Positions 47,449 through 56,267 of a stretch of DNA of 58,123 nt are shown here, piece by piece (positions within the stretch are counted from its first letter, which is position 1; each line of letters begins with the position of its first letter). Made by a program: the position numbers and the translations under genes. Location: positions 1 to 58,123 of the forward strand of contig JBJETY010000028.1 in assembly GCA_051883555.1 (NCBI GenBank), in the 5' to 3' direction. The notes beneath the pieces are model-generated. The model saw only the letters and a list, made by a program, of their open reading frames with translations. It had not been told where the DNA came from and searched no databases. The DNA is from CAG-917 sp051883555. Lineage in GTDB: Bacteria > Bacillota > Clostridia > Christensenellales > CAG-917.

Positions 47449-49194
47449 TCAGGAACTTTGCTCTTTATCAGGTTCATTTTCGCCCGAAGAGTTTTTTCCT
47501 TTTGACTTTTTGTTTACCGTAACAACAACGCATATAATTATCGCTACAAGCACAACGCTCATCACAACGCCCATGACTATTGCGGTAATTTTTTCAGATT
47601 CGCTTATGCCGTCAACCGAAGCAACGGTCGGTCTGCCACTGCCCGAACCCGATTTTAACACAATTTCCGAATCTGTTTGCTTAACGTATTTCGGAACGAT
47701 TTCGTTGACGTAAGCAAGACCTGTAAGGTAACTTGGAGCAAATCCGTTTAAGGCGTCACAAGAGTCATTGAGCAACGGTCCGTGTTTTACGCCGTAAACC
47801 AAGTGAACGTTTTTGGCGTCAAGCGCAAAACCTGCAGTTGCACTACCGGCAGGAACAGTTCCGTCACCGGCGCCATAGAACAAACCGTCTTTATATCCGG
47901 TAATTTTCTGTCCCGTTCCGGAAGTCTGACCGTCTTCCCTACCGTTTATGTATTTATCGTAAATTGAGCCGACCGCGCTGAATTCAGTCAAATCTGCATC
48001 GGTGGAATAAAGTTTCCAGTTTCCGTTTTCGTCCGTAACAAGATTTGTTACTTTGCAAGTAGAAAGACCGACGCCCAAAACATATTCCGTAGGAACAAGT
48101 TTTGACACATGCACTTTTTCTGCAGACGATGCGTCCTCAACGTAATGTCCGAGCTTAGAATCATAAGTTGCATTTACATAAAACGCTTCCTGATACTCTT
48201 TAAGATTCTTGATAAACGACTTTGTTTCGCCGTTAGAATCATACGCCCACGATTGTGCTATAAGCGCTTCGTAAAATTCATCATAAGATACGGCAACTCC
48301 GTCAATCGTAATAGGAGAAGTACCTCCGCTATACGAATTGAAATATTCCTCGTTAGGCAACAACTCAACCACGGAAGGGATAGTTCTTGCAACCTCTGCA
48401 AGATTAAACGTCAATCCCATTGCATCCAAAGTAGGCTTTAATGAAGCAAACGCGTCTTCGCTGAACAAGTTCGTAATCGCGTCCATACTACCGAGAAACG
48501 GTGCGCCGAACGGAACGAAAAGTTCTACCTTTTCTCTGTTCTCAGCTTTTTGAAGCCAATTCGAAACAACGATTCCGCCCATTGAATGGGTATAGAATTG
48601 TACTTTTTCGTATCCGCATTTATTTATAAATTCTTCAAGATGTTTAGCCGATTCGACGTTGCTTTGACGCCAGTCGTATTGCCAGACCAAAACGTCGTAT
48701 TGTTCATGATAATTTGCGTATAAAATCTCCCAAAGATATCCCATACCGCCAAAGCTGTCGGCAGGATTCGAGCTTTGCATATTGCAAACTCTTGCCAAGG
48801 TATTAGGTACGCCTTCTTCATCACAAGCAAGATATTCGATTAAAATATTTTGCAATAAATATTTCTTTTTCTCTTTATATTCAGAACTGTCTCTTTGAGA
48901 ATCCGGATACTCTTCATTTAAAGCGGCAAGTCGAGTAGTATATATTTTAGCAAGACGAATAAAACCTGTCGGACACCACATAGGTTCGTCGGTTGATTCT
49001 TCATATAAAGCGCTTGCCATAAGTCCCGGTATAAGAATCATAGCCTTATCTTTTGTAGGCGTATAATCTTCTTCGTATATAGCACCTTTCGGAGCCTCTT
49101 CGTCAGTCTCATTATTGCATGCACTGAGCACGGCAAATGAACAACAGAGAATGGCTACAACCATAAAAAGTGCAAAAAATCTTTTAGCTCTCAT
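47449..49194 (-). CDS. LCAT-like alpha/beta hydrolase lipoprotein with a C-terminal membrane helix
   Basis: 581 residues. A signal peptide ends in the lipobox LSAC (Cys26). The hydrolase has MILIPGLMASALYEES near the start (oxyanion region of the lecithin:cholesterol acyltransferase group), the nucleophile elbow THSMGG (Ser about 203) and a late His in VYGVKHGPLLNDS. A helix near 535-560 (ITAIVMGVVMSVVLVAIIICVVV) with a Lys-rich tail adds a second anchor. It probably acts on lipids or esters at the outer membrane face. GGGGG precedes the ATG. Only 47 nt separate it from rpsU and no terminator is seen, so read-through from rpsU is likely. Confidence 0.9.
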   Translation of the reverse strand: MRAKRFFALFMVVAILCCSFAVLSACNNETDEEAPKGAIYEEDYTPTKDKAMILIPGLMASALYEESTDEPMWCPTGFIRLAKIYTTRLAALNEEYPDSQRDSSEYKEKKKYLLQNILIEYLACDEEGVPNTLARVCNMQSSNPADSFGGMGYLWEILYANYHEQYDVLVWQYDWRQSNVESAKHLEEFINKCGYEKVQFYTHSMGGIVVSNWLQKAENREKVELFVPFGAPFLGSMDAITNLFSEDAFASLKPTLDAMGLTFNLAEVARTIPSVVELLPNEEYFNSYSGGTSPITIDGVAVSYDEFYEALIAQSWAYDSNGETKSFIKNLKEYQEAFYVNATYDSKLGHYVEDASSAEKVHVSKLVPTEYVLGVGLSTCKVTNLVTDENGNWKLYSTDADLTEFSAVGSIYDKYINGREDGQTSGTGQKITGYKDGLFYGAGDGTVPAGSATAGFALDAKNVHLVYGVKHGPLLNDSCDALNGFAPSYLTGLAYVNEIVPKYVKQTDSEIVLKSGSGSGRPTVASVDGISESEKITAIVMGVVMSVVLVAIIICVVVTVNKKSKGKNSSGENEPDKEQSS

Positions 49195-49241
49195 AAAACC
49201 CCCTTATCATTTTAGTTTTACAGAATAAAAGTAAATTGCTA

Positions 49242-49421
49242 TTACGCTTTGTACATTCTCTTTCTTGCAGCTTCTGCTTTCTTCTTGCGTTTGATAGACG
49301 GCTTTTCGTAAGCCTCTCTTTTTCTCAAATCGCCGATGATACCGTCTCTTGCACACTTTCTTTTGAAACGACGAATAGCGCTTTCTAAAGATTCGTTTTC
49401 TCCGACTTTGACTGTTGACAT
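49242..49421 (-). CDS. rpsU: 30S ribosomal protein S21
   Basis: 59 residues from ATG 49421 (MSTVKVGENESLESAIRRFKRKCARDG), with GGAGGTG at good spacing. A GTG three codons earlier overlaps the Shine-Dalgarno. The basic C-terminus KPSIKRKKKAEAARKR is typical. It has its own consensus promoter and lies next to a HIT protein gene, as in many Bacillota. Confidence 0.97.
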   Translation of the reverse strand: MSTVKVGENESLESAIRRFKRKCARDGIIGDLRKREAYEKPSIKRKKKAEAARKRMYKA

Positions 49422-49482
49422 TGTATTCACCTCCTTTGAGAAAAAACTTAAAGCACGTCGCTACTCGCAACGCACAATGACA

Positions 49483-49511
49483 ATTTTACACTTTGACAAA
49501 ATAATTGTCAA
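49483..49511 (-). promoter_or_regulatory. rpsU promoter with overlapping inverted repeat
   Basis: Minus-strand TTGACA (49511-49506), 17-nt spacer, TAAAAT (49488-49483). TTGACA at 49493-49498 on the plus strand and TGTCAA at 49506-49511 form a 6-bp inverted repeat with a 7-nt gap over the -35. Confidence 0.8.
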
Positions 49512-49519
49512 CTATTTTT

Positions 49520-49861
49520 CTATGCCATCTTATCAGCCAATTGCTGACCGCCAAGAATATGAACATGCAAATGTTCCACGCTTTGACAAGCGTCTTTTCC
49601 TTTGTTAGAAACAAGTCTGAATCCGTTTGAAAGTCCCAGTTCGTCGACCATCGAAGACAATTTCTTTATGCATTTTGCAAGAGTTGCCGCTTGCTTTTCC
49701 GTCATTTCGATAATGTTGGCATAATGCTCTTTAGGCAATAACAAATAATGTATTTGTGCTTGAGGCGCGATATCTTTTATAATCAACATATCTTCGTCTT
49801 CGTAGATTTTCGTTGAAGGAATTTCACCTTTGATGATTTTGCAAAATAAACAGTTTTCCAT
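49520..49861 (-). CDS. HIT family nucleotide-binding protein (HinT-like)
   Basis: 113 residues from ATG 49861 (MENCLFCKIIKGEIPSTKIYED), preceded by AAGGAG. The histidine triad is HLHVHILGG near the C-terminus. HIT proteins of this branch hydrolyse purine nucleoside phosphoramidates; the cellular role is unclear. A 13-codon upstream extension crosses the ribosome binding site and is rejected. It lies between mtaB and rpsU. Confidence 0.95.
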   Translation of the reverse strand: MENCLFCKIIKGEIPSTKIYEDEDMLIIKDIAPQAQIHYLLLPKEHYANIIEMTEKQAATLAKCIKKLSSMVDELGLSNGFRLVSNKGKDACQSVEHLHVHILGGQQLADKMA

Positions 49862-49900
49862 AACGTCTCCTTTTTGCTTTCGGCGTTTAGCTTGCGTCAA

Positions 49901-50345
49901 TAAGCATATATTTTTCGTTTATTCGTTTATTATTTTTTTAAATATTTTTAAAATATTCTTAAACTTCTTCGCTCTATTTTAACACTTAAATAACAGCTAT
50001 TTTACGTAAGTTTTGCAATTATTTATACAATGATTTACGTTTTATAAAATGCCGACAAATTTAAAAACTGTATAAAAGATAAATTGAATTTATATAATTT
50101 GAATTTAATTTCTATGCGTTTTACGTAAGTTTTGTCGCCACAATTTATCCTGAATCATTATATCAAAAAATTTCATATTTGCAATTCAACGTTTTATTTT
50201 TTTTTAATTCACTTTCAGAATTCACTTTCAGATTCGTCGTCGGATTAGCTCAGCGACTCGTCGGAATTCAGTTTATCTAACGTTAAATTTAGCAAATAAG
50301 CGTAATTTAAATTTAATATATTCTTTAATCCGTATTTATGAATAT
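49901..50345. other. AT-rich intergenic region after mtaB
   Basis: No gene. A 16-bp repeat TTTTACGTAAGTTTTG occurs at 50000-50015 and again near 50119-50134, each containing the palindrome TTACGTAA. AATTCACTTTCAG is tandemly repeated near 50207-50232. No clear terminator for the heat-shock/RNA-modification operon. Confidence 0.55.
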
Positions 50346-51578
50346 TTACTTTAAACCGTCTTTATACAATTCTTTAGGAACTACGGTTTTTAATTCCCCT
50401 GCCTTGCCGTCTCCGTATACCGTAATATAATTGCCGCTATGTCCGCACATACTACCGTTGGCACGATTTTCAAAAAGCGCTTCAAGCGGTCTGCCGATAA
50501 AGGCAGAATTATATTCGTTTTTCAAATTCTGCTTGAGCGAACTCATACGTCTCTGTCTGTCAAGCAAAATATCCCCTGAAAGCGGTTTTAACTTAAAAGC
50601 CACCGTCTTATCCCTTGGGGAATAGGTAAACACGTGAATATCTGCAAAAGCGATTTCTTTGGCAAACTCATAAGATTCGATAAAATCTTCTTCCGTTTCG
50701 GTCGGATATCCTACTATTATATCGGTAGTTATGGCGGCGTCGGGGAAATACTTTCTGATGAGCTTTACCGCGTTTTTATATTCAGTCGTCGTATAATGAC
50801 GATTCATAGCTTTTAAAGTCGCGTCGGAACCGCTTTGCAAAGATAAATGAAAGTGTTCGCAAAATCTTTTTAAATTTTTCAAAGCAAGCAAAAACTCTTC
50901 GGTGACAACGTTGACTTCCAAAGAGCCGAGCCTTATTCTCACGTCGTAATCGCGTACGGCGTTAATCAAATCGGTCAGACTCAAACCGACGTCGAGTCCG
51001 TATGCGGATAAATTTATTCCGGTCAATACGATTTCTTTCGTAGACCTTACGGCTTCGTTCATTTCTTCAAGTACATTTTCAAGACTTCTGCTACGACTCC
51101 TGCCTCTGACGTACGGAACAAGACAATAATTACAGAAATTGTTGCAACCGTCCTGGACTTTAAGATAATGCCTGGTCCTAAGGCTCAACGCCGTGCCCGT
51201 TTCCTCAAACACGGTTGCGGTTGACAAACAAGTGCAATCCGATGATTCAATCTTTTCAAAATCAATCAGCGCAAGTTTATTAGCCGTACCCGAAACGTAA
51301 ACTACGTTATTCTTGCTTTTAAATTGTTCTGCGTCGTTTTGCGAAGCACAGCCGCATACGAAGATTTTGCAATCGGGATTCAACGCCGTTGCTCTTGCTA
51401 CTGCTTGTCTGGACTTTCTCTCCGCTTCGTTAGTTACGGCGCATGTATTAATTATGTATACGTCGGCATATTCAAGTTGCTCGACAACGTCGTATCCTTT
51501 TTGTTTAAGACCTTTTACTATTGCGTCGCTATCGTATTGATTAACTTTGCACCCTAAGGTAAAAACGCATATTTTCAT
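50346..51578 (-). CDS. mtaB: tRNA t6A37 methylthiotransferase MtaB
   Basis: Radical SAM enzyme that adds a methylthio group to t6A37 in ANN-reading tRNAs. 410 residues. The N-terminal cluster domain has CVFTLGCKVNQYDSD, INTCAVTNEAERKSRQ and VCGCASQ (three Cys). The radical SAM motif CNNFCNYC is near residue 148, then VRGRSRSR. A TRAM-like end covers ~355-405. The start overlaps the end of rsmE by 4 nt. It is the last gene of the hrcA-to-mtaB run. Confidence 0.96.
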   Translation of the reverse strand: MKICVFTLGCKVNQYDSDAIVKGLKQKGYDVVEQLEYADVYIINTCAVTNEAERKSRQAVARATALNPDCKIFVCGCASQNDAEQFKSKNNVVYVSGTANKLALIDFEKIESSDCTCLSTATVFEETGTALSLRTRHYLKVQDGCNNFCNYCLVPYVRGRSRSRSLENVLEEMNEAVRSTKEIVLTGINLSAYGLDVGLSLTDLINAVRDYDVRIRLGSLEVNVVTEEFLLALKNLKRFCEHFHLSLQSGSDATLKAMNRHYTTTEYKNAVKLIRKYFPDAAITTDIIVGYPTETEEDFIESYEFAKEIAFADIHVFTYSPRDKTVAFKLKPLSGDILLDRQRRMSSLKQNLKNEYNSAFIGRPLEALFENRANGSMCGHSGNYITVYGDGKAGELKTVVPKELYKDGLK

Positions 51579-52294
51579 AAATTCATCTCCCCCATTTTGT
51601 ACAAAATCAACGACGAAGCGACAATCGAAGCCGTTTCGGCACGTAATATTCTTTTGCCGAGAGAAAGGATATTTGCACCGTTAGACTTCGCTTTCTTTAC
51701 TTCTTCGGCAGTAAAACCGCCTTCACTGCCTACGACAATAGCAATTTTACCTTTCGGTATTTCAAAATCAGCAATCGATTTTACGTCCTCGTCTTCATAG
51801 AAAAAGCAAACCACGTCAAAATCTTTAAACGCGGAAATCATCTCTTCGAAATCAACGGTTTCGTTCACAACGGACAGAAACGCCGAACCGCATTGTTTCG
51901 CCGCTTCGAATGAAATTCTGTTTCCCCTTTCAGCATTAAATTTCTTTTCAACCGTATTGTGCGATATAAACGGAGTTACGTATTTAATCCCGAGTTCAAC
52001 GCATTTTTGAATGACTAAATCGAGTTTTCCGCCTTTTAAAACGGACGCAAAAAGCGTAATATCTAAAAGCGGTTCGCTTATCTTTAAACTCTCGTCGATT
52101 TCCGCAACGGCATAATCGTCTGCAATTTCTTTTATCGTGCAATAATGTTCGTATCCGTCGTTAAAACAAACGATAATTTTATAGCCCGTTTTCATTCGCA
52201 AGACTTTTTTTAAATGCAAAAATTCGTCACCCGTTACGGTCACGAATTTCCCATTTCTGAATTCAGGTTGAACAAAAAAGCGTCTTATTTCCAT
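51575..52294 (-). CDS. rsmE: 16S rRNA (uracil(1498)-N(3))-methyltransferase RsmE
   Basis: SPOUT-class enzyme methylating U1498 of 16S rRNA. 239 residues from ATG 52294 (MEIRRFFVQPEFR). It starts inside the prmA 3' end (10-nt overlap). An N-terminal PUA-like domain is followed by the SAM knot motifs KCVELGIKYVTPFIS, IAIVVGSEGGFTAEEV and LSLGKRILRAETASIVA. A TTG seven codons upstream overlaps the presumed Shine-Dalgarno GGAGGG. The prmA-rsmE-mtaB order is conserved in Bacillota. Confidence 0.96.
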   Translation of the reverse strand: MEIRRFFVQPEFRNGKFVTVTGDEFLHLKKVLRMKTGYKIIVCFNDGYEHYCTIKEIADDYAVAEIDESLKISEPLLDITLFASVLKGGKLDLVIQKCVELGIKYVTPFISHNTVEKKFNAERGNRISFEAAKQCGSAFLSVVNETVDFEEMISAFKDFDVVCFFYEDEDVKSIADFEIPKGKIAIVVGSEGGFTAEEVKKAKSNGANILSLGKRILRAETASIVASSLILYKMGEMNL

Positions 52295-53187
52295 GAAAGT
52301 CGGAATGCCCTCCAATCGCCTTCTTCTCTTCTGTCGTCCACGGTAAAACCGAGCGAAAGAAACTGATTTAAAACTTCATTTTCTCTGGAATCGATTATAC
52401 CCGATACGATAAGTTTTGCTCCGTCCGACAAATGTTCGGTTATCTTATCTGAAAGTCGTAAAAGTATATCCGCCGTCAAATTTGCGTAAACGACGTCGCC
52501 AATCTTATCCGTTTTATTCAACAAATCGGCTTGTTCGATAACAACCGCCGAATCGTTGAGTTCGGCGTTCTTTCGTGCCGCTTCAACGCATTGTTCGTCA
52601 AGGTCGCACATATAAACGCTTTCCGCCCCTAAAATATCGGCGGCTATACCAAGTATACCGCTTCCACACCCTACGTCAAGTACTTTTTTACCGTCAAGCG
52701 AAGGCGTAAGGTCCAAACACATCCTTGTAGTTGCATGTTCGCCCGTCCCGAAAGCCATTCCCGGTTCCAATTTTATGATTTTTTCGTTTGCGTCCGCTTC
52801 ATAATCAATCCAACAAGGAACTATCGTTATGGTTGCCGTTTTAATTGGTTTATAGTTCTTTCGCCATTCGGTCGTCCAATCGAGATTTTCAAGTTTTCTC
52901 GTCTCGATTTTAACGGAAACGTTCGGCAAAAGCAATTTTAAAGTATCGTTAAACGCCGAAATAAATTTCTCCGAATTTTCAACGACGGTTGTAATAACTG
53001 CCAGATTTTCCGGCTCATTCAAAACGGCGTCGTCAACGTAATCCCAATTCGAAGTGCTTTTCATAACTTCGTTTACGTCTTCTTTATCTATAACGCTTAC
53101 GCCTTGTGCGCCTACGCTAAACAAAATGGCAGAAATCGTATCTGCCAAATCGTGCGTGGTTTCAATTTTAATTTCAAATTCTTCCAT
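52285..53187 (-). CDS. prmA: Ribosomal protein L11 methyltransferase PrmA
   Basis: Methylates L11 at several lysine or N-terminal amines. 300 residues. An N-terminal substrate domain is followed by the SAM fold with GMAFGTGEHATTRMCLDL, LDVGCGSGILGIAA and VYANLTADILLRL. The ATG overlaps the dnaJ stop by one base (TAATG). Co-transcribed with dnaJ. Confidence 0.96.
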   Translation of the reverse strand: MEEFEIKIETTHDLADTISAILFSVGAQGVSVIDKEDVNEVMKSTSNWDYVDDAVLNEPENLAVITTVVENSEKFISAFNDTLKLLLPNVSVKIETRKLENLDWTTEWRKNYKPIKTATITIVPCWIDYEADANEKIIKLEPGMAFGTGEHATTRMCLDLTPSLDGKKVLDVGCGSGILGIAADILGAESVYMCDLDEQCVEAARKNAELNDSAVVIEQADLLNKTDKIGDVVYANLTADILLRLSDKITEHLSDGAKLIVSGIIDSRENEVLNQFLSLGFTVDDRREEGDWRAFRLSWK

Positions 53188-54317
53188 TAAAGCTTATCCT
53201 TATATTCTTTCTGCATAGGGAATTGTTTATTTTCAAACGTAGACTGAAGTTTTTTAAATTCGTCCTTTTGAGTCTTTGTAAGACTCTTAGGAACTTCAAC
53301 CGTCACTGTAACGACCAAATCGCCGTTCGTTGTCTTTTTAAGCTGTTTAATTCCCTGACCGCGAATTTTAAATACTGTGCCCGACTGCGTGCCGGCAGGA
53401 ATATCCAAAGTCGTTGGCGTGGTTAACGTCGGTACGGATATCGTACAACCGAGTGCGGCGTCAATCATAGATATCGGGATATTTACGTGCAAATCATAAT
53501 CGCGTCTTACAAACAGTTTATGCGTCTTAACGGAAATCTGGGCAATGAGCGAACCGTTTTCGCCGCCGTTCATACCTTGATTACCTTCGCCTGCATAATT
53601 AATTCTTTGTCCGTTATCTATACCCGCAGGAATATTGATTGTAATTTCCTTTGAAACTTCCTTTCTCGCCTTTCCGCCGCAAGTCGGACAAACTTCGGAA
53701 ACTATTCTACCCTTGCCGCCGCAATCCGGACAGGTAACCACCTGTTGAATTACGCCGAAAGGAGTACGCTGAGTCTGATTAATCTGTCCCGATCCGTGAC
53801 AGCGGTCACAAGTTTTAAAGGACGAACCGTTTTTAGCTCCCGTACCTTTACAATCCGGACAGTTTTCAATACGCTTTACGGTAATTTTTTTCTTACAGCC
53901 GAAAGCCGCTTCTTCAAACGTTAGGTTTACGTTTATAAGTATATCCTGTCCTCTTCTCGGCGCGTTAGGATTTCTCGTTCTACCGCCTCCCATGCCTCCG
54001 AAGCCTGAGAAAATACTTGAAAATATATCGTCAAATCCGCCTGAAAATCCACCGAAACCTGACGAGCCGCCAAATGCGGACGCATTTTCATCGCCGTATC
54101 TGTCATAAATTTCTTTCTTCTGAGGGTCGGACAAAACTTCGTAAGCGTGGTTTATTTCCTTAAATTGAGCTTCTGCCTTTTTCTTTTCTTCATCGGACGC
54201 CGTAGAATATAAATCCGGATGGTACTTTTTCGCCATCTTTCTGTAAGCCTGTTTTATCTCATCGGCAGACGCGTTTCTTTCAACGCCCAATAATTTGTAA
54301 TAGTCCTTTTCGCTCAT
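53187..54317 (-). CDS. dnaJ: Chaperone protein DnaJ
   Basis: Co-chaperone that stimulates DnaK ATPase and delivers substrates. 376 residues. The J-domain has HPD in KKYHPDLYS. A Gly/Phe-rich region (SAFGGSSGFGGFSGGFDDIFSS) follows, then four zinc motifs at about 145-215: CPDCKGTG, CDRCHGSG, CPDCGGKG and CPTCGGKA. The last lacks the final glycine. A C-terminal client domain ends the protein. GAGGT lies immediately after an intercistronic hairpin. Confidence 0.98.
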   Translation of the reverse strand: MSEKDYYKLLGVERNASADEIKQAYRKMAKKYHPDLYSTASDEEKKKAEAQFKEINHAYEVLSDPQKKEIYDRYGDENASAFGGSSGFGGFSGGFDDIFSSIFSGFGGMGGGRTRNPNAPRRGQDILINVNLTFEEAAFGCKKKITVKRIENCPDCKGTGAKNGSSFKTCDRCHGSGQINQTQRTPFGVIQQVVTCPDCGGKGRIVSEVCPTCGGKARKEVSKEITINIPAGIDNGQRINYAGEGNQGMNGGENGSLIAQISVKTHKLFVRRDYDLHVNIPISMIDAALGCTISVPTLTTPTTLDIPAGTQSGTVFKIRGQGIKQLKKTTNGDLVVTVTVEVPKSLTKTQKDEFKKLQSTFENKQFPMQKEYKDKL

Positions 54318-54330
54318 AAGCTACCTCTTG

Positions 54331-54358
54331 ACTAAACCCACTATACAGTGGGTTTAGT
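54331..54358 (-). other. Intercistronic hairpin between dnaK and dnaJ
   Basis: ACTAAACCCACT (54331-54342) and AGTGGGTTTAGT (54347-54358) form a perfect 12-bp stem with a 4-nt loop. No U-run follows on the minus strand, so it is not a standard terminator. The dnaJ ribosome binding site starts a few nt downstream. Confidence 0.85.
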
Positions 54359-54381
54359 ATGTTTGTTGTATTGTAGGTCGA

Positions 54382-56223
54382 TTAGTTCTCGTCGACGGTT
54401 CCGTCGAATCCGTCGGTAGAATTTCCGCCTGCCGCATTCGGATCGAATCCTGCTGCTTTTGCAGCTTCGGCAGCCGCTTCAGGATTCGATTGATAGAACT
54501 TCGTTACGATAGGATCCGTAACTTTGCTGAGTTCCTCAACCGCCGTCTTTACTTCGTCAGCCGTTTCGGCTTTAGCTACAGCTTCGCTGCAAGCCTTTGC
54601 GGCGTCTTCGATTGCTTTTTTATCGTCTTCGGAAATCTTTTCCGCATTTTCACGAGCAAATTTTTCCATTGCGAACACAAGTTGTTCCGCTCCGTTTTTA
54701 GCGTCGACTACTTCTTTACGCTTTTTATCCTCTTCTGCATATTTTTCAGCTTCTTTGATAGCCGCGTCGATATCTTTTTCGGTAAGGTTGCTCGAAGCCG
54801 TTATCGTGATGGATTGTTCTTTGTTCGTTCCTTTATCTACAGCTTTAACGGAAACTATACCGTTTGCGTCGATATCGAAAGTAACTTCGATTTGCGGAAT
54901 ACCTCTTGGAGCAGGTGCAATTCCGACAAGTTGGAATCTACCAAGCGTCTTGTTGTCTTTTGCGAATTGTCTTTCGCCTTGAAGAACGTGAATATCAACT
55001 GCCGTCTGGTTGTCTGCCGCCGTTGAAAAGATTTGCGACTTGCTTGTAGGAATGGTCGTGTTACGTTCGATAAGCGGAGTGAATACGCCGCCGAGCGTTT
55101 CGATACCGAGTGAAAGCGGAGTTACGTCCAAAAGCAACATGTCTTTGACTTCGCCCGCAAGAACGCCGCCTTGAATTGCCGCACCGATTGCAACGCATTC
55201 GTCAGGGTTGATGCCCTTAAACGGCTCTTTGCCGGTAACCTTTTTAACTGCGTCGTATACGGCAGGAATTCTCGTTGAACCGCCAACCATAATGACTTTT
55301 GCGATATCAGAATATTTAAGACCTGCGTCTTTCATAGCCTGTTCCATAGGCAAAATCGTCTTCTGGACAAGGTCTTCCGTCAACGAATCGAATTTTGCTC
55401 TGGTAAGTTCCATATCGAGATGTTTAGGACCGCCGTCAGCCATTGCGATGAACGGAAGATTAATCTTGGTTTTCGTTACGCCGCTAAGGTCGATTTTAGC
55501 TTTTTCTGCAGCTTCTTTAATTCTCTGCATTGCCATTTTGTCGCCGGACAAATCGATTCCTTCCGCTTTTTTGAATTCGGAAACGATATAGTCCATAACC
55601 TTTTTATCGAAATCGTCGCCGCCTAAACGGTTGTTACCGCTTGTAGCAAGAACTTCGAAAACGCCGTCGCCGAGTTCAAGGATAGATACGTCAAACGTAC
55701 CACCGCCAAGGTCGAAAATCAAAACTTTCTGATTTTTGTTTTCGTCTTTATCGATGCCGTAAGCCAAAGCTGCCGCCGTCGGTTCATTGATAATACGAAG
55801 GACTTCGAGACCTGCAATCTTACCTGCGTCTTTCGTTGCCTGTCTTTGACTGTCACTGAAATATGCAGGAACGGTGATTACAGCCTGGGTGATTTTTGTG
55901 TTAAGATATTTTTCAGCGTCGTTTTTGAGTTTTGTCAAAATCATAGCGCTGATTTCCTGAGGCGTATATTCTTTATCTTCAATTTTTACTTTTCTGTCGG
56001 TACCCATATCTCTCTTTATAGAAATAACCGTATGTTCAGGGTTTGCGACAGCCTGACGTTTTGCAACGTCGCCTACTAATCTTTCGCCGTCTTTGCTGAA
56101 AGCTACAACGGACGGAGTTGTTCTCATACCTTCTGCGTTAGGGATAACTACAGGCTCGCCGCCTTCCATAACCGCTACGCAAGAGTTTGTTGTACCAAGG
56201 TCAATACCGATGATTTTTCCCAT
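54382..56223 (-). CDS. dnaK: Chaperone protein DnaK (Hsp70)
   Basis: ATP-driven chaperone. 613 residues. Signatures: IGIDLGTTNSCVAV, IFDLGGGTFDVS and VMVGGSTRIPAV, the linker LLLDVTPLSLGIETLGG, then the substrate domain and a Gly/Asn/Asp end. The sequence lacks the ~24-residue loop found in Gram-negative DnaK, as usual for Gram-positives. AGGAG precedes the ATG. Expressed from the hrcA promoter. Confidence 0.99.
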   Translation of the reverse strand: MGKIIGIDLGTTNSCVAVMEGGEPVVIPNAEGMRTTPSVVAFSKDGERLVGDVAKRQAVANPEHTVISIKRDMGTDRKVKIEDKEYTPQEISAMILTKLKNDAEKYLNTKITQAVITVPAYFSDSQRQATKDAGKIAGLEVLRIINEPTAAALAYGIDKDENKNQKVLIFDLGGGTFDVSILELGDGVFEVLATSGNNRLGGDDFDKKVMDYIVSEFKKAEGIDLSGDKMAMQRIKEAAEKAKIDLSGVTKTKINLPFIAMADGGPKHLDMELTRAKFDSLTEDLVQKTILPMEQAMKDAGLKYSDIAKVIMVGGSTRIPAVYDAVKKVTGKEPFKGINPDECVAIGAAIQGGVLAGEVKDMLLLDVTPLSLGIETLGGVFTPLIERNTTIPTSKSQIFSTAADNQTAVDIHVLQGERQFAKDNKTLGRFQLVGIAPAPRGIPQIEVTFDIDANGIVSVKAVDKGTNKEQSITITASSNLTEKDIDAAIKEAEKYAEEDKKRKEVVDAKNGAEQLVFAMEKFARENAEKISEDDKKAIEDAAKACSEAVAKAETADEVKTAVEELSKVTDPIVTKFYQSNPEAAAEAAKAAGFDPNAAGGNSTDGFDGTVDEN

Positions 56224-56267
56224 AATAATATATCTCCTTAAAATTTTATTCTTATTTATTTAAAGGC

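Noticed and set aside
47438..47475. Duplicated CTCTTTATCAGG at the end of the lipase gene
   Set aside because: A small duplication that adds a second stop codon; no functional meaning apparent.
49207..49470. An 87-codon minus-strand frame overlapping rpsU
   Set aside because: It overlaps rpsU in another frame, and the S21 match makes rpsU the real gene.
54490..55026. A 178-codon frame opposite dnaK
   Set aside because: A shadow of the conserved dnaK coding sequence.
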